Part shown: one piece after another, positions 34,195 through 45,312 of the stretch
Layout: the number at the start of each line of letters is the position of its first letter
Position numbering within the stretch: the first letter of the stretch is position 1
Assembly (NCBI GenBank): GCA_035235625.1
Contig: CP141150.1
Location: 12,462,001-12,526,000 of the forward strand
DNA from: Saururus chinensis
Lineage: Eukaryota; Streptophyta; Magnoliopsida; Piperales; Saururaceae
DNA length: 64,000 nt
Reading direction: 5' to 3'
The notes under the pieces: generated by a model
Database searches by the model: none
What the model was told of the DNA's origin: nothing
What the model saw: only the letters and a program-made list of their open reading frames with translations
Made by a program: the position numbers and the translations under genes

Positions 34195-36829
34195 CTATGC
34201 AGTATTTGCGACATATAGTCTATACGTCGTGAATTCTTCATAGTATATGCCCCCTCCCCTCCTTATCTCTTCCCTTTCCTTTCCCTTTCCTCTCTCTCAC
34301 GGCTAAGCGATGGCAAGCAGCTGGCGATGGGCAAAGGCCGGGTGATTTATAAGCCGCGCGGGGAAATTTCACACGCGCGGTGAAATTTTGCCCGCGCGGT
34401 GAAATTTTGATGTGTATTTTTTTTTTACCAAATTTAATTAAGCACCATCGCTATTTGAATTCGGTGACGTATTGTTTAATATGTCGCTAAATACGCCATT
34501 TATAGCGACGTTTTGGATTGGTACATCGCTATAAGCAAAACATTTAGCGATGTTCATTACAGTACATTGCTAAAATAATTTTTTTATTATTTAAAAATAT
34601 AATCCCTCTCTCTCTTCCTTCCCCTATCCTCTCTCTCTCTTCCCTCTCCTCTCATCTCTCTCTCCCTCTCCTCTCCTCTCCTCCCTCTCTCTCCTCTCTC
34701 TCTCCTCCCTCTCTCTCTCCTCTCTCTCTCTCCCCTCTCTCTCCTCTCTCTCTCTCCTTCCTTCTCCCTCTCTCTCTCCCCCTATCTCCTCTCTCTCTCC
34801 TCCCTCTCTTCTCTCTCTCCTCTCTCTTCTCTCTCTCTCCCCTCTCTCTTCTCTCTCTCCTCCCTCTCTCTTCTCTCTCTCTCCTCCCTCTCTTCTCTCT
34901 CTCCTCGCTCTCTCCTCTCTCTCCTTTCTCTCTCCCTCTCCTCTCTTCCCCCCCTCTCTCTATCCCCTCTCTCCTCTAATTTCAATTTTTTATATTTTTT
35001 TATTTTTAAAAATTAATTTTAAAAATAAAAAAAGTAAATACTAATAGCAACGTATAAGATAATACGTCGCTATTAGTACAGGTATTAGCGACGTATATTC
35101 CTATACGTCGCTATTAGTATTTTATTTTATTTTATTTTTAAAAAAATAAAAAAAATGAATAAAAAATTTTAAAAAATCAAAATAAATTTCCTCTCACCCT
35201 CCCCTATCCCCTCTCTCTTCCCTCCCCTATACTAATAGCGACGGGGCATAAAACGGTGGAGCGGCAGGGCGGAGGCCGACGGGGTAGTACTTGCGGAGGG
35301 GGGAGGAAGGACCGGAAGAAGGGCGACCGGGAGGGGGACAGAGGCAGAGGACGGTGGGCAAAGGCTGAGGGGGGTGAAGGCGACGGTACGGTAGTGTGGC
35401 GGAGGTGACGGCGCCACAGCGCAGAGATGTGGCGGTGCGACAAGGGCTGCGCTGCAGTGGGCAGTGGGAGATGGGCGAAGGGTGAAATGCGAACGACGAG
35501 GCTGGGGGGATTTATACGGCGTGGGGAAATTTTGCCCGAGTGCGAAATTTCCCCGCGCAGGTATTTTTTGGGTTTTTTTTTTAAAAACTTTAATTATTAG
35601 CTACGGTCACTAGGACCGTATGTTGCTAAATATATACTTTTAGCGACGTTTACTCAAATTCGTCACTAAAACAAATTTCTCTCTCTTCCCCCTCTCTCTA
35701 ACCTCTCTCTCTCTCTGCCCTCTCTCTCCTCTCTCCCTCTAACCCCTCTCACTAACCTCTCTCTCTCTCCCCCTCTCTCCCTCTCTCTCTCCCTCTTCCC
35801 TCTCTCCCCTCTCTCTCTGCCCTCTATCTCCTCTCTCTCTCTAACCCCTCTCTCTCTACCCTCTCTCTCTTCAAATTATTTTTAATTTTTTTTCAAATTT
35901 TTTTATTTTTTAAAAATAAAAAAATTTAATTTAAAATACTAATAGCGACGTATAGGAATATACGTCGCTATTAGTACATGTATGAGCGACGTATAATAAT
36001 ATATGTCGCTAATATGTGTACTAATAGCGACGTATATTCTTATACGTCGCTATTAGTATTTTATTTTAAATTAAATTTTTTTATTTAAAAAAAATTAATT
36101 TTTTTTAAAAACCAACAATATAAAATCACTCTCTCTCTCTCCCCCCTCTCCTCTCTCCCTCCTCTCCTCTATTCTTCCTCTCTCCTCCCTCCCCTCTCTG
36201 TCTCTCACCGTCTCCTCTCTTCCCCCTCCTCTCTCTCCTCGCTCTCTCTCTCCTCCCTCTCTCTCTCCTCCCTCTCTCTCCTCTCTTTCCCCCTCCTCTC
36301 TCTCTCTCTTCCCTCCCCCTCGATCTCTCTCCACCATTTCTCTCTCCTCTCTCTCTCCACCCTCCCTCTCCTCCCTCTCTCTCTCTCTCTCTCTCTCCCC
36401 TCCCCTCTCTCTTTCCCCTCTCTCTCTCTCTCTTCCCTCCCCCTCTCCTCTCTCTCTCTTCCCTCCCCCTCTCTCTCCAACCTTTTTCTCTCCTCTCTCT
36501 CCCTCTTCCCTCTCCTCTCTCTCCCTCTTCCCTCCCCCTCTCTCTCCACCCTTTCTCTCTCCTCTCTCTTCCCTCTCCTCTGTCTCTTTCCTCCCCTCTC
36601 TCTCTTCCCTCTCCTATCTACCTACACACTATCTTTCCTCTAATTTTAAATTTTTAATATTTTTTATTTTTAAAAATAAAAAAATAATAAAATTTTATAA
36701 AAATTTTAATAAAAATATGAAGTAGCGACACATATGACTATGCGTCACTACTTAGGATAGGTAGTAGCGACGTATATGCATATATGTCGCTATTAGTTCT
36801 TATTTTTTATTTTTTTAAAAAAATTGAGA
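34195..36829. repeat. Higher-order repeat of pyrimidine tracts, AT-rich spacers and GCGACG palindromes
   Basis: Pyrimidine tracts (about 34,594-34,978, 35,682-35,875 and 36,128-36,640, with shorter ones at 34,250 and 35,190) alternate with AT spacers and clusters of palindromes such as TATTAGCGACGTATATTC with its reverse TATACGTCGCTATTAG. GC-rich blocks with GGGGAAATTT / GCGCGG words occur at 34,310-34,410 and 35,232-35,565. The layout repeats about every 0.9-1.1 kb, roughly two and a half times. The long Glu/Arg- or Ser/Pro-rich frames here are low-complexity artefacts. Probably internal repeats of a CACTA-like element. Confidence 0.75.
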
Positions 36830-37207
36830 ATTATTAGCGACACTCATATTTAAATGTCGCTATTGTTGAAACTATTAGCGACATTTGGATGTATACGTAG
36901 TTAATAGTGTTGAAATTTATTTTAAAAAAATTAAATATATATCGATTAGCGACGCTTGTATAAGCGTCGCTAATAATACAACTATTAGCGACGCATAAAT
37001 TCAAGCGTCGCTAAAATATGACGTATTAACGACACTTGAAGTTGTGCGTCGCTAATAGACTATTATTAGCGACGCTTAATATTATGCGTCGCTAATAGTT
37101 GTATTTTTTGCGACGGTTTGTTATATGTCGTTATTTAGTATATATTAGCGACGCAACATATTGCAACGCTTATATAAACGTCGCTAATACCCAGTTTTGT
37201 TGTAGTG
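36830..37207 (+). mobile_element. Right end of a CACTA-like transposon (subterminal repeats and terminus)
   Basis: At least ten copies of TTAGCGACGC / GCGTCGCTAA in both orientations lead up to the terminus GTTTTGTTGTAGTG, which reads CACTACAACAAAAC inward. CACTA elements (En/Spm superfamily) have such ends and clustered subterminal transposase-binding repeats. The next bases ATG could be the 3-bp target duplication. Immediately after lies gypsy gag, which is unbroken at the matching place in the other IR1 arm (12,114). Confidence 0.8.
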
Positions 37208-38389
37208 ATGCTACTTCTTCAAGTAAAGTTCTCTAAAATGTGCTTCCTACAAGGAAAAAGTATAAAATAAATTCAATTTGTTTAAGATTTTGATTCATAC
37301 CTCCAATATAGTGAGGGACAAGTTGTTCTTTCGATTCAGCCAAGTCATTGCGGTGTAGTAATTGTTAAAACTACTTAGTATACTCATCCACCGACTTCGA
37401 CTTTTGCGGTAGGTCATGTAATCGCTAATACATCACTTGAGAAAAGTTGTAAGGTAGAAAGTATTGCCTCATATGCTTCTTTAACTTCAACCATTCAACG
37501 ATCCTTGGTTTCTTGTAGCGCATGGGTAAATTTGATTTGTTGCTACCATGTGGCTCCTTGATCTCAAAAACAAGTCACCACCAAGGGAACACTCTTGTCT
37601 TCCGGAACCTCCATGAAGTCAAGGATGTCTTCCGGAACCTCTTGTCTCCATAGCGCTCATGGTGGAAATCGCCCATGTTGACCGACGCATTGATCTCATC
37701 AATTCTTGCAATGTCCTTCATGATGTTGGGGCGGCTTATTGAACTTGTGTAGGGCCACTAACTGATGCAGGGCTGGATTGATGGGATGAACGTCATTCGA
37801 CAAATTCGGCTACAAGCTCACACAACCTTCGTCTTTTGTGAATTTCAATGATAGATTCATAAAAAATAGAGGGCAAATAAAGGAGAAGGAATTAATCTCT
37901 TTTTCTTCACAATATATTAAAACACAAAGCTTCTTGCATCAATGGAAGAGCCAAATATTTATACATGTCCTATTGGAAAAATTGTAAATAAAGAGTCCAA
38001 TTTCTAACTACCTTATGACTCACAAATCAAAATTAAGGAAAACTAACCAGAAAATCCCTAAATAACTAAAAAAATACTAAATGAGACTCTTAGGAAAGCA
38101 AAATACTAAAAAGAAACCTAATTTCGAATCAAATGCTAATCCATATAGAAATTCGAAACTGTATCGCTATAGCAGCAATTGATCGATAGACAAGCCAATC
38201 GATTGCCAACTCTTGACTTTGTTTTACACTAAGCCATTTTAAGTGCTGATCAATGACTTTAAGAGATCAATCAATCACTAGCTTGATTGATCACCCATAA
38301 GCTTGGATCGATCACTGAAAAGAAAACTTCAATTTTTCTTCATTCGATCTCAATGTTCCATTTATGTAAATGTTAACTGATCTGCATCA
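37208..38389 (-). mobile_element. gypsy copy A, duplicated 5' part: LTR and partial gag
   Basis: The full LTR at 37,763-38,389 (627 bp) reads TGATGCAG...CTGCATCA on the minus strand, followed by leader and gag down to 37,208. GAGAT (38,390-38,394) is the same target word as at 11,313-11,317. It is the duplicated 5' part of copy A, cut off by the CACTA end. Decayed. Confidence 0.85.
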
Positions 38390-38429
38390 GAGATAGTGGA
38401 AGGTGATCATGGAGAAGTTTTGGTGACAC
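38390..38429 (+). mobile_element. Short internal piece of gypsy copy B (right-arm copy)
   Basis: Partner of 11,278-11,317. It reads GAGATAGTGGAAGGTGATCA followed by TGGAGAAG on the plus strand, matching the family's gag-protease region. Confidence 0.6.
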
Positions 38430-39897
38430 TGTAACACCACGACCAAGAAACATACTCGAGTCGGGGGTTTGGAACATAGAATCGGAGTAAATTAATTTAA
38501 CAAAAAAATAGAACAAGACCAACCAAGAGTGGTGAATTCTGTGTGCGAGAATCATAACGTTCCTCTACGCACTATGGAGCTTTAGCGCTCCATTGCGCAT
38601 AAGGCGGAACAAACCTAATTTTATAACTAATTTGGATAGGGTCAATGTTACCTTTTGGTTACCTACATACATATTAGATAATTTCTATGAGGTTATTCAA
38701 ATACGATCTAATCCGAATGTAGTTCTGCCTAATGGCTATTTCATGCATCGGGCAGTACAAAAACACATTCATCAAACTACGCATATCTGAATATTTCATC
38801 AGTCATACAAAAATCATTGTAGTCAAAGGGAAGCTAACAAATCTGGCAAATCATGCATCTCACAAAGGTGAGCAAAACACTACCAGAATCACACCTCACT
38901 CAAAAACAGAGCAGAGTAGAACACATAACAGAGCAAATTGGATCATATCATATCCCATTAGATCATATCAGATTTCATCCAACCATACCAGATCATATCA
39001 GATTGGAGCATATCAGACCAAAATAAAGCACTTCATAGCAGATCTAATCAAAATAGAGCATATAAAGACAGAAGACGTATAGGATAGAGGAGAGGAATAA
39101 GGGAGGTCGGGAACAATGGCACCTTATCATCGTTGGGCCAACAAGCCAGCGTCTGCAGCTATCCACTGGCTAACACTGTGGCAACAGAACCATCAATCAA
39201 AAGAAACGAAGGGACCTATTTTAGTCGAGGGCGACAGTGTGCCAAGTTGGGGCAACAAACATGTTGTTGCCGGTCTATGAAATGCCAGACAGGACCAGGG
39301 GACAAACATGGAAAACGGAAATGACCTAATAGTCGTCGGATCACAGGAAGCCGAATGGACATTGGCCCCATGTTGTCTGACATCCAGTGGCAGAAAATGG
39401 ATGCTGCCAGAGAAAAAGGGTAGACTACTGGGTTGGCCAATTGAGCTAATCAGAACCGATTGGGGCAAGGGAGGTTAGACCTTGGCACCTCGCCATCGCC
39501 GACTCAAGGCGGTAATTTGGAGGCCGATTAGTGGGTGGCGGCTAATAGTGAAAACAAAAGACAGAAAAATCAAGTGAAAGGGGGAAATTTTGCTACTGAT
39601 GGCCAGAGACCGGCGGCACTACCGCTGGTCGCAATGCAACTATTCCTGTTATTCACTTAAAAGGGGTCCAAAATGCTAAGTAAAAGGCTCAATTTTATGT
39701 ATAAATTGAGTAATCAGGTACCAGTGCATCTAGTACCTTACTCATCCGAACTCCGATTTGTGCATTCTTGGGGGCGTTTAAATTCAACCTATACAAAGAG
39801 TTATAAAACTTACAAGGCTAAAAGGTTAAACTCCTTAAATTTCTACAAGTCAACCACAATTAAGACAATTGGGAAACAATAATTATTGGATCTTACA
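38430..39897 (+). mobile_element. LTR, probably Tekay/Del-like gypsy (IR1 right copy)
   Basis: Starts TGTAACACCACGACC and ends GGATCTTACA, about 1.47 kb. It is flanked by GACAC and ACTTT, so there is no target duplication. Partner of 9,783-11,277. Confidence 0.6.
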
Positions 39898-40370
39898 ACT
39901 TTACTTGAGACATGACCGAAATTCTTTATCTTCTTAATGAGTTTAGTTTCTTGGAATACCTGCAAATTAAACCACCTGAATAAGGTTGCTTTTATTTACT
40001 CCTTAATTTGGAATCACTATGTGGGTATTATTTATCTTAATGAGACCTAGGCTAAATAATTTAAGGCCATGAATGTTAAGATTTCTATCAATTAGGCCTG
40101 GTCTTTTATTGATAATTATTAGTCTCCAGCCTTTAGCAGGATTTGGATTGGGTGGAATCCATTGTTATGCTCTATTAGAAAAGTTGATGAGGGTGCCCAA
40201 CATATCCATTGTATCATCATCAGATTGTCAGATAAAATCTGCTTCGAATGTACCTTTGTTTATGCAGTAAATTTCTTATATGATTGGCATGAACTTTGGA
40301 ATTGGATTGGGTGTGGTGCCAATCTACCATCACTTCTATGCCTTGGCTTCTTATTGGTGATTTTTTATCC
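39898..40370 (+). mobile_element. L1-type LINE fragment, endonuclease domain (IR1 right copy)
   Basis: Frames on the plus strand include SWNICRLNHLNKVA-like codons at about 39,945, then RIWIGWNP (about 40,138) and FECTFVYAVNFLYDWHELWN (about 40,243), diagnostic of the L1 endonuclease fold. Stops and a frameshift separate them. The LINE's reverse transcriptase is not attached. Confidence 0.7.
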
Positions 40371-42449
40371 TAGGATAGTGATTTACTTATTTCAATGAAC
40401 TATTTGTAGAGTACAATTTTACTCTATGCTTGTGAATTAGTTATTTGTATAAAAGAAATATTTACAAATTATATTTTTACTATTTGTTTATGATTTATGA
40501 CAATAATAGTATTTGCATAGTATGATTATACTTTAGGTCTGAGATTGTAATATAGATCCATATAAATATGTTTGTGAGTGTGCAAGGACTTGATATTTAC
40601 TTTAAAATGTTGATATGAATAGCCAAAATATGCTTTTCATGTGAACATATGTGAAAGATTTTTTTTTTTTCATTTGAACATAAATTTACTTTCGAAATGT
40701 AAATGTAAATGAATGACATGATTAAGTGTAGGGGAATCTTGGGAGATTTTTATGTGTGAGAGCTTATTATATGAAAATAAATAACTCGTATTATAAATTT
40801 ATTAGTCTGAGTTCAATATTCTTTGATCCAAATCTTCATAAATGATAATATATATAATAGCTTTTGAGTACTCTAAGCAACAATATAAATGCATTCTTGT
40901 TGTTCTCTGTACAAAATCTTAGTTGGCTATTATGTGATTCAATTTTTTAAATAAAGTTACAATAGCTTCTTTTCTAATTCAATTTTGTCACTAGTATAAT
41001 ATAACAATAGCTTGTTTTATTTTTTTAAGGTTTCTAAATTGATTTTGTATCTTAAAACTCATAATTGCTTGATCACGATTTAACGTAATTTTGAGTGCTA
41101 CAACAACACTATTATTTTCACAATTTTTTGTATAAATTTACTTTTAGCTCAGGTATAATTTACTCGTAAGGCTCATTCATTTGGAAGAGTTTTTGATGCT
41201 AGTGGTTAATGCTATGATAAAAGAAAATTCAGTGTCAAGATTACAGGGCACCTTGTACAAGGGGAGAATGAGAAAATCTTAATGTTCATCTTGAAAATGT
41301 TCTATTTGTATCACTTATTGTAGACCATTAAATATATTTCGGTGAGAAGTGGTGAAAGATGCAATTCATTTTGCTTCTTTTTGTTTGTTTGTATAATGAT
41401 AACTAATTAATTGTTTCTAATGAATTGTATTTGTACTTTGTGGTGAAAATTTTAGGTAACAACTAAGTTTAATAGTTATATCAAATGAAATTGCTTTTCT
41501 CTGTTTCTCATATGATAAAGTAAAGTAGCATATTATTGTCCTTTGGATGTTGAAGTTTGTATGTCAAACAAAAAGAAATTGATTCATCTTGAGATATCAG
41601 TTATTTAAAAGCACTTAAAGAAATATCTCTCTCTAGATAATGGGTTCTAGTTCAATGAATGGTAAAAATCAATTTATTTTGCATATTAAGAGGTTTTGTA
41701 CTTAAAATAATTTCTCTTAGGGACTAAAAAAGGAGATTCATAATGAAGAGGGTTCCTTATGCTAGAGGCAACAACATCATCAATTGATTAGAGATGGATG
41801 TTGGTGCCCACTTTTGCGTAAATGCTTCCCACATGGACTAGAAAGAGAGGGAATTCCTTGAGTTTCTAGAAATTTTACATCTGATTACTACAATATCAAT
41901 TTACATCAAACTTCTACATATTGATATTAAACTAACGCTAAATATATACACACAAAGTAACAACAGCTGGCACTTTTTGAATATACACATTTTACTCAAT
42001 ACAATCATGTTTCTTCTTCTTTGATGGTAAAATGTTAAATTCAAAGAGAAGTTGGCAAGGGTGAAGGTTGATTTTGGATTTTTAAAAAATATAATGGCAT
42101 CACCCTAAAAAACTGAGACTTAAAAGGGATTGTAAAAGAGACCGGTTTATATGGGTCTAGGCTCATATGTGACCGTGGGAGCTGCCTTTAAGATTTAGGG
42201 ACATTTAATCTATAAGTAATGTGGGCCGTGAGATCCAAATCCGACGGCCTTAAAGGTATAAAATCATGTAATCACATGTGAGCCTGAGAGCCGAGAGGCT
42301 CGTTACAATTGTGAAAAGCTAGAAAGGACATCCTGAACAAATAAATTTTGGTGAGGAGCCGTCCATGATTAATCTTATAGTGAAGACCTAAATGTAATTT
42401 TCATAAAAATGAAGACACGCCACATTCTTTCTATAACTGAGTCGATACA
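40371..42449. other. AT-rich DNA of the IR1 right arm, no gene recognised
   Basis: Inverted partner of about 7,300-9,310. No open frame is conserved between the two copies, which argues against coding function. Confidence 0.5.
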
Positions 42450-42714
42450 TAACGGGGAAGAGGAGCAAGGTGGGCGAAGGTCAATGGTGTGTTGATCCAG
42501 ACTGGATTTGCAATGGTCGGAAAAAAAATCAAATCTTGATTGATCAGATTGAGGTGATCGACCGTTTGGGATTGGTGTAGATTTGAAGCAAGGGATGGAC
42601 CGTTGGGGATTGGCCTAGAAGAATTTGTATTTGAAGGCAGGGGAGCAGAAGTCGGCCCTCTTCTTCTCCTTTGGTCTCCCTTCCACAAATTCCCCCTTTC
42701 TTCTTCTTCTTCTC
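42450..42714 (+). other. Duplicated 5' flank of the RPS2 gene without its coding part
   Basis: Matches the reverse complement of 7,008-7,275, including CGTTGGGGATTGG and the AGAAGAATTTGTATTTGAAG block. Homology ends in a TTC/GAA run just before the RPS2 coding region would start. Confidence 0.8.
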
Positions 42715-43109
42715 CAAGAGATTTTAGAGAAACATCGCTAAAGGCTTATTATATTTTTTTATTTTTATTTTTACATTAGCGACGCTTTTGAAAGCGTCGC
42801 TAATGGAAAAATTAATTTTTGTATTATGTTTTTTATTGAAAATTTTAATTTTTTTTAAAAAATATTTCTTATTATCGATGCAAATAAATGCGTCACTAAT
42901 AGGTAACTATTAGCGACGTTTAGTTAAACATCGCTAATGTTAGACTATTTGCGACGCATAATAATATGCTTCACTAATAAGCAGTAGCGACTGTATTTTC
43001 ATTGATGCATTTAGTGACGTGTTTTATACGTCGCTAATAAGAATTAGCGACGTTTAGAGACTATTAGCGACTTTTTTATGGATCACTAATACTATAATTT
43101 GTTGTAGTG
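42715..43109 (+). mobile_element. CACTA-like terminal fragment
   Basis: Short palindromic words (TTAGCGACGCTTTTGAAAGC followed by GTCGCTAA) lead to the terminus TAATTTGTTGTAGTG at 43,109. The orientation is the same as at 37,207. The inner side is cut at the IR1 breakpoint. Confidence 0.7.
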
Positions 43110-43129
43110 CCCATTTTCTATTCCATAAA

Positions 43130-43960
43130 TTTTGACCCTTATTCCCAAACATAAAGTTCTAAGTTTTTAAAACTTTCTTGAAGTTTTTAGCTAATAAGAA
43201 CACTTGTTCTTATTCATCCTTAGTTTCTTCTTATTCTTCTAAGGTGTTCAAAGCTTTAGAATTCATGGAAGATTTCTTAGATATCTAAAGGATAGTTTGT
43301 TTTCCTTTAGATTGTTCAAACAATTCTTTTTCATTTTCATAACTCTTCTTGCATCTCAAAAGTTCTGAAGTTTCCTACAAGTTCCTCAATGTCTAAGGTG
43401 TCAATTTTCTTATATTAATTAATTGTAGTCAGCTTAATTTTGAATACGGAGAACAAGGAGCTTAAGAGGTTTCTCACCACAAGGTAGTCTAGTATAGGCT
43501 CTCCTAGTTGATCACATGTGTTAATAATATTTGATATTTTAACATAATATTCTAAAATTATTTTCTCTACACTCATTATAATGTTCTCAAACTTTAGGTT
43601 AACCATTTGTACCCTAGGCGCCTTCACAACCTTAGTTCCCTCATTCTATATTAAAAAAAATTCCCATGCTACTTTAACTGAAGTACAACTAGAGATTAAC
43701 CTATGCTGAGATTATCCAATGACATTGATTTGCAGGCTTAGTCTCATTCTTATTTTTAAGATTGAATTTCTATCTTTGTATTTGGTCATGAGAGAATTCC
43801 AACCTTTAATCATAGCTTTTTCAAACATTGCCAGTGACCCGAACCTGAACTAGAATTTGATTAAGGTACCACATGTGACTCAATTTTATGAACAAAGGGA
43901 TCTTCTACCATGTCTTTCTTATAGTTCTGCAATTCAAATGAGTTTTGATAGATCGTTGTC
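43130..43960 (-). mobile_element. Ty1/copia gag fragment
   Basis: The minus strand shows a UBN2-type copia gag: KAPRVQMVNLKFENIIMSVE, then YYVKISNIINTCDQLGEPIL and VVRNLLSSLFSVFKIKLTTI, in the family's order. No LTRs were identified. A decayed fossil with several breaks. Confidence 0.65.
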
Positions 43961-44552
43961 CTATTCTCATACTGTTTACTACTTGCACACTTGTTAGTTT
44001 CTTGCAAACAAGGATTAAGAGCAGTATTGGCTAAGGTACATACTTGTTGATAAAGACCTATTGTAAGCCTATTTAAAAGCCTAAATTTTCAATGAATTGA
44101 TATTTTATGTTTGGAGTTATATCATGAAATCCTTGCTAAAAAGAGTTCTCATGTGATATGTGCAAATTCCGACAACTCCTAGTGCATACTCCATAGGACG
44201 TCTCTTTGTGCGGGCTCCAAGAGTATTTCTACCTTCCCTATGCCCTCTTCCCTTCTAATCATTGAGTTACTAATAGGTCCAACTCCTCCATATGTCTTTG
44301 GCTTTATAACAATTCTAAGCTATCAAACACAAAAGGCAATGAAAGCAGGTTGGTCATTATAAGTATGAATAATGATAACTACAGTAATACATTATCAATT
44401 TAATATGTCAAATAATTATACAAATCAAACAAACAATGAGGATGCTTGGGCAAAGATATTGGAACTACAAATAAGAGTTTTTTTTTTTCATTTTAATTTT
44501 CCATTGTGAGTTTTACAATTTGTGCGGAGGAAGTTTTGATACTAGTGAGGTT
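43961..44552. other. Unassigned DNA, no feature recognised
   Basis: AT-rich sequence between the copia and transposase fragments. Confidence 0.4.
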
Positions 44553-44720
44553 GCCAAGAAGTGGACAATGAAGTCAGTTGGCAGGAAATGGTCTCACTAC
44601 AAATGCAGATTGAAACATATACATTTTGATAAATGTCTTGCTGAGGAAGATCATGCTTACCTACAATGACCTGAAACTGTCGATCCGGATCAATGGAGAG
44701 CACTTATTGGTTATTGGTAA
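44553..44720 (+). pseudogene. Fragment of a plant Ptta/En-Spm type transposase-associated protein
   Basis: The frame reads KKWTMKSVGRKWSHYKCRLK, IHFDKCLAEEDHAYLQ, then a TGA where the family usually has Cys, then PETVDPDQWRALIGYW and a stop. This fits the Transposase_24 (Ptta/En/Spm) pattern WxxxKSRLKKxHF...CPxxVxxEQWxxLVxYW. About 55 codons survive. It may come from a CACTA element related to the CACTA-type ends in this window, but no physical link is visible. Confidence 0.6.
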
Positions 44721-45312
44721 TCTTAAGAAGGGATGACGTGTTGCAATTTATCCTCCTTGATAACATCTAGAAGCATTTGCTTCTTTTGTAGTTACTTATT
44801 CGACTGTAATATTATGTTTAAAAGTTGTTATGCGCATCAAGAATTCTAACAATTTTTTTTCATGCTTTTATAGTCCACTTTTAAGAGCTAATAATTAATG
44901 ACTTAAGAATGAAAATGGACTTTGAGAGCTCACGCAAAGGGCAATCATTAACTTATGGTTCTTTTTATTGGGCTGGTCACAGACTTAGATGTACATAGGG
45001 TACAATCAAAGTTCGAGTTTAAACTTACTTTGGTAATGAAATTAGATGAGATTGCGATTTTGCGTGAACACTTTTAACTCCAAAATTTTGTACAAATTTT
45101 TACGATTGACTTAAAATCATAATTTTGATTCCCATGACTAACATCTCCTTTAGCTATGTTGGTGCTATATTTATTTAATACTCTTGGCGGTTTTCTAGCA
45201 TTTATATGTAACAGGAGAAGTCCATTTGAATTATGCATTTTTAGTGCGTGTTAGGCTACATGCACTTCAAGATGAATGGTTGTATCATTTATGCTGAAAT
45301 ATGCATTTTGTG
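44721..45312. other. Unassigned AT-rich DNA
   Basis: No gene, repeat edge or RNA gene seen. Confidence 0.4.

Larger units (their letters stand above)
37208..42714 (-). repeat. IR1 right arm of the older inverted duplication (partner 7,008-12,114)
   Basis: Inverted copy of the left arm as described there. It keeps a full-length gypsy LTR, so it is the longer arm. Both its edges touch CACTA-type sequence: the terminus at 37,207 and the fragment at 42,715-43,109. Confidence 0.9.

Noticed and set aside
34033-34218. A 61-codon open frame with a partner at 57,473-57,655
   Set aside because: Part of the ~160 bp repeat family inside CACTA-like DNA; related copies do not keep it open.
34782-36549. 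Long Glu/Arg-rich (and Ser/Pro/Leu-rich) open frames
   Set aside because: They follow from pyrimidine tracts, are low in complexity, and the tracts vary in length between related blocks. Not genes.
36830-37207. Regularly spaced short palindromes resembling a CRISPR array
   Set aside because: Spacing and orientation vary, the spacers are AT-rich and not unique, and the block ends at a CACTA terminus in a plant genome. These are subterminal transposon repeats.
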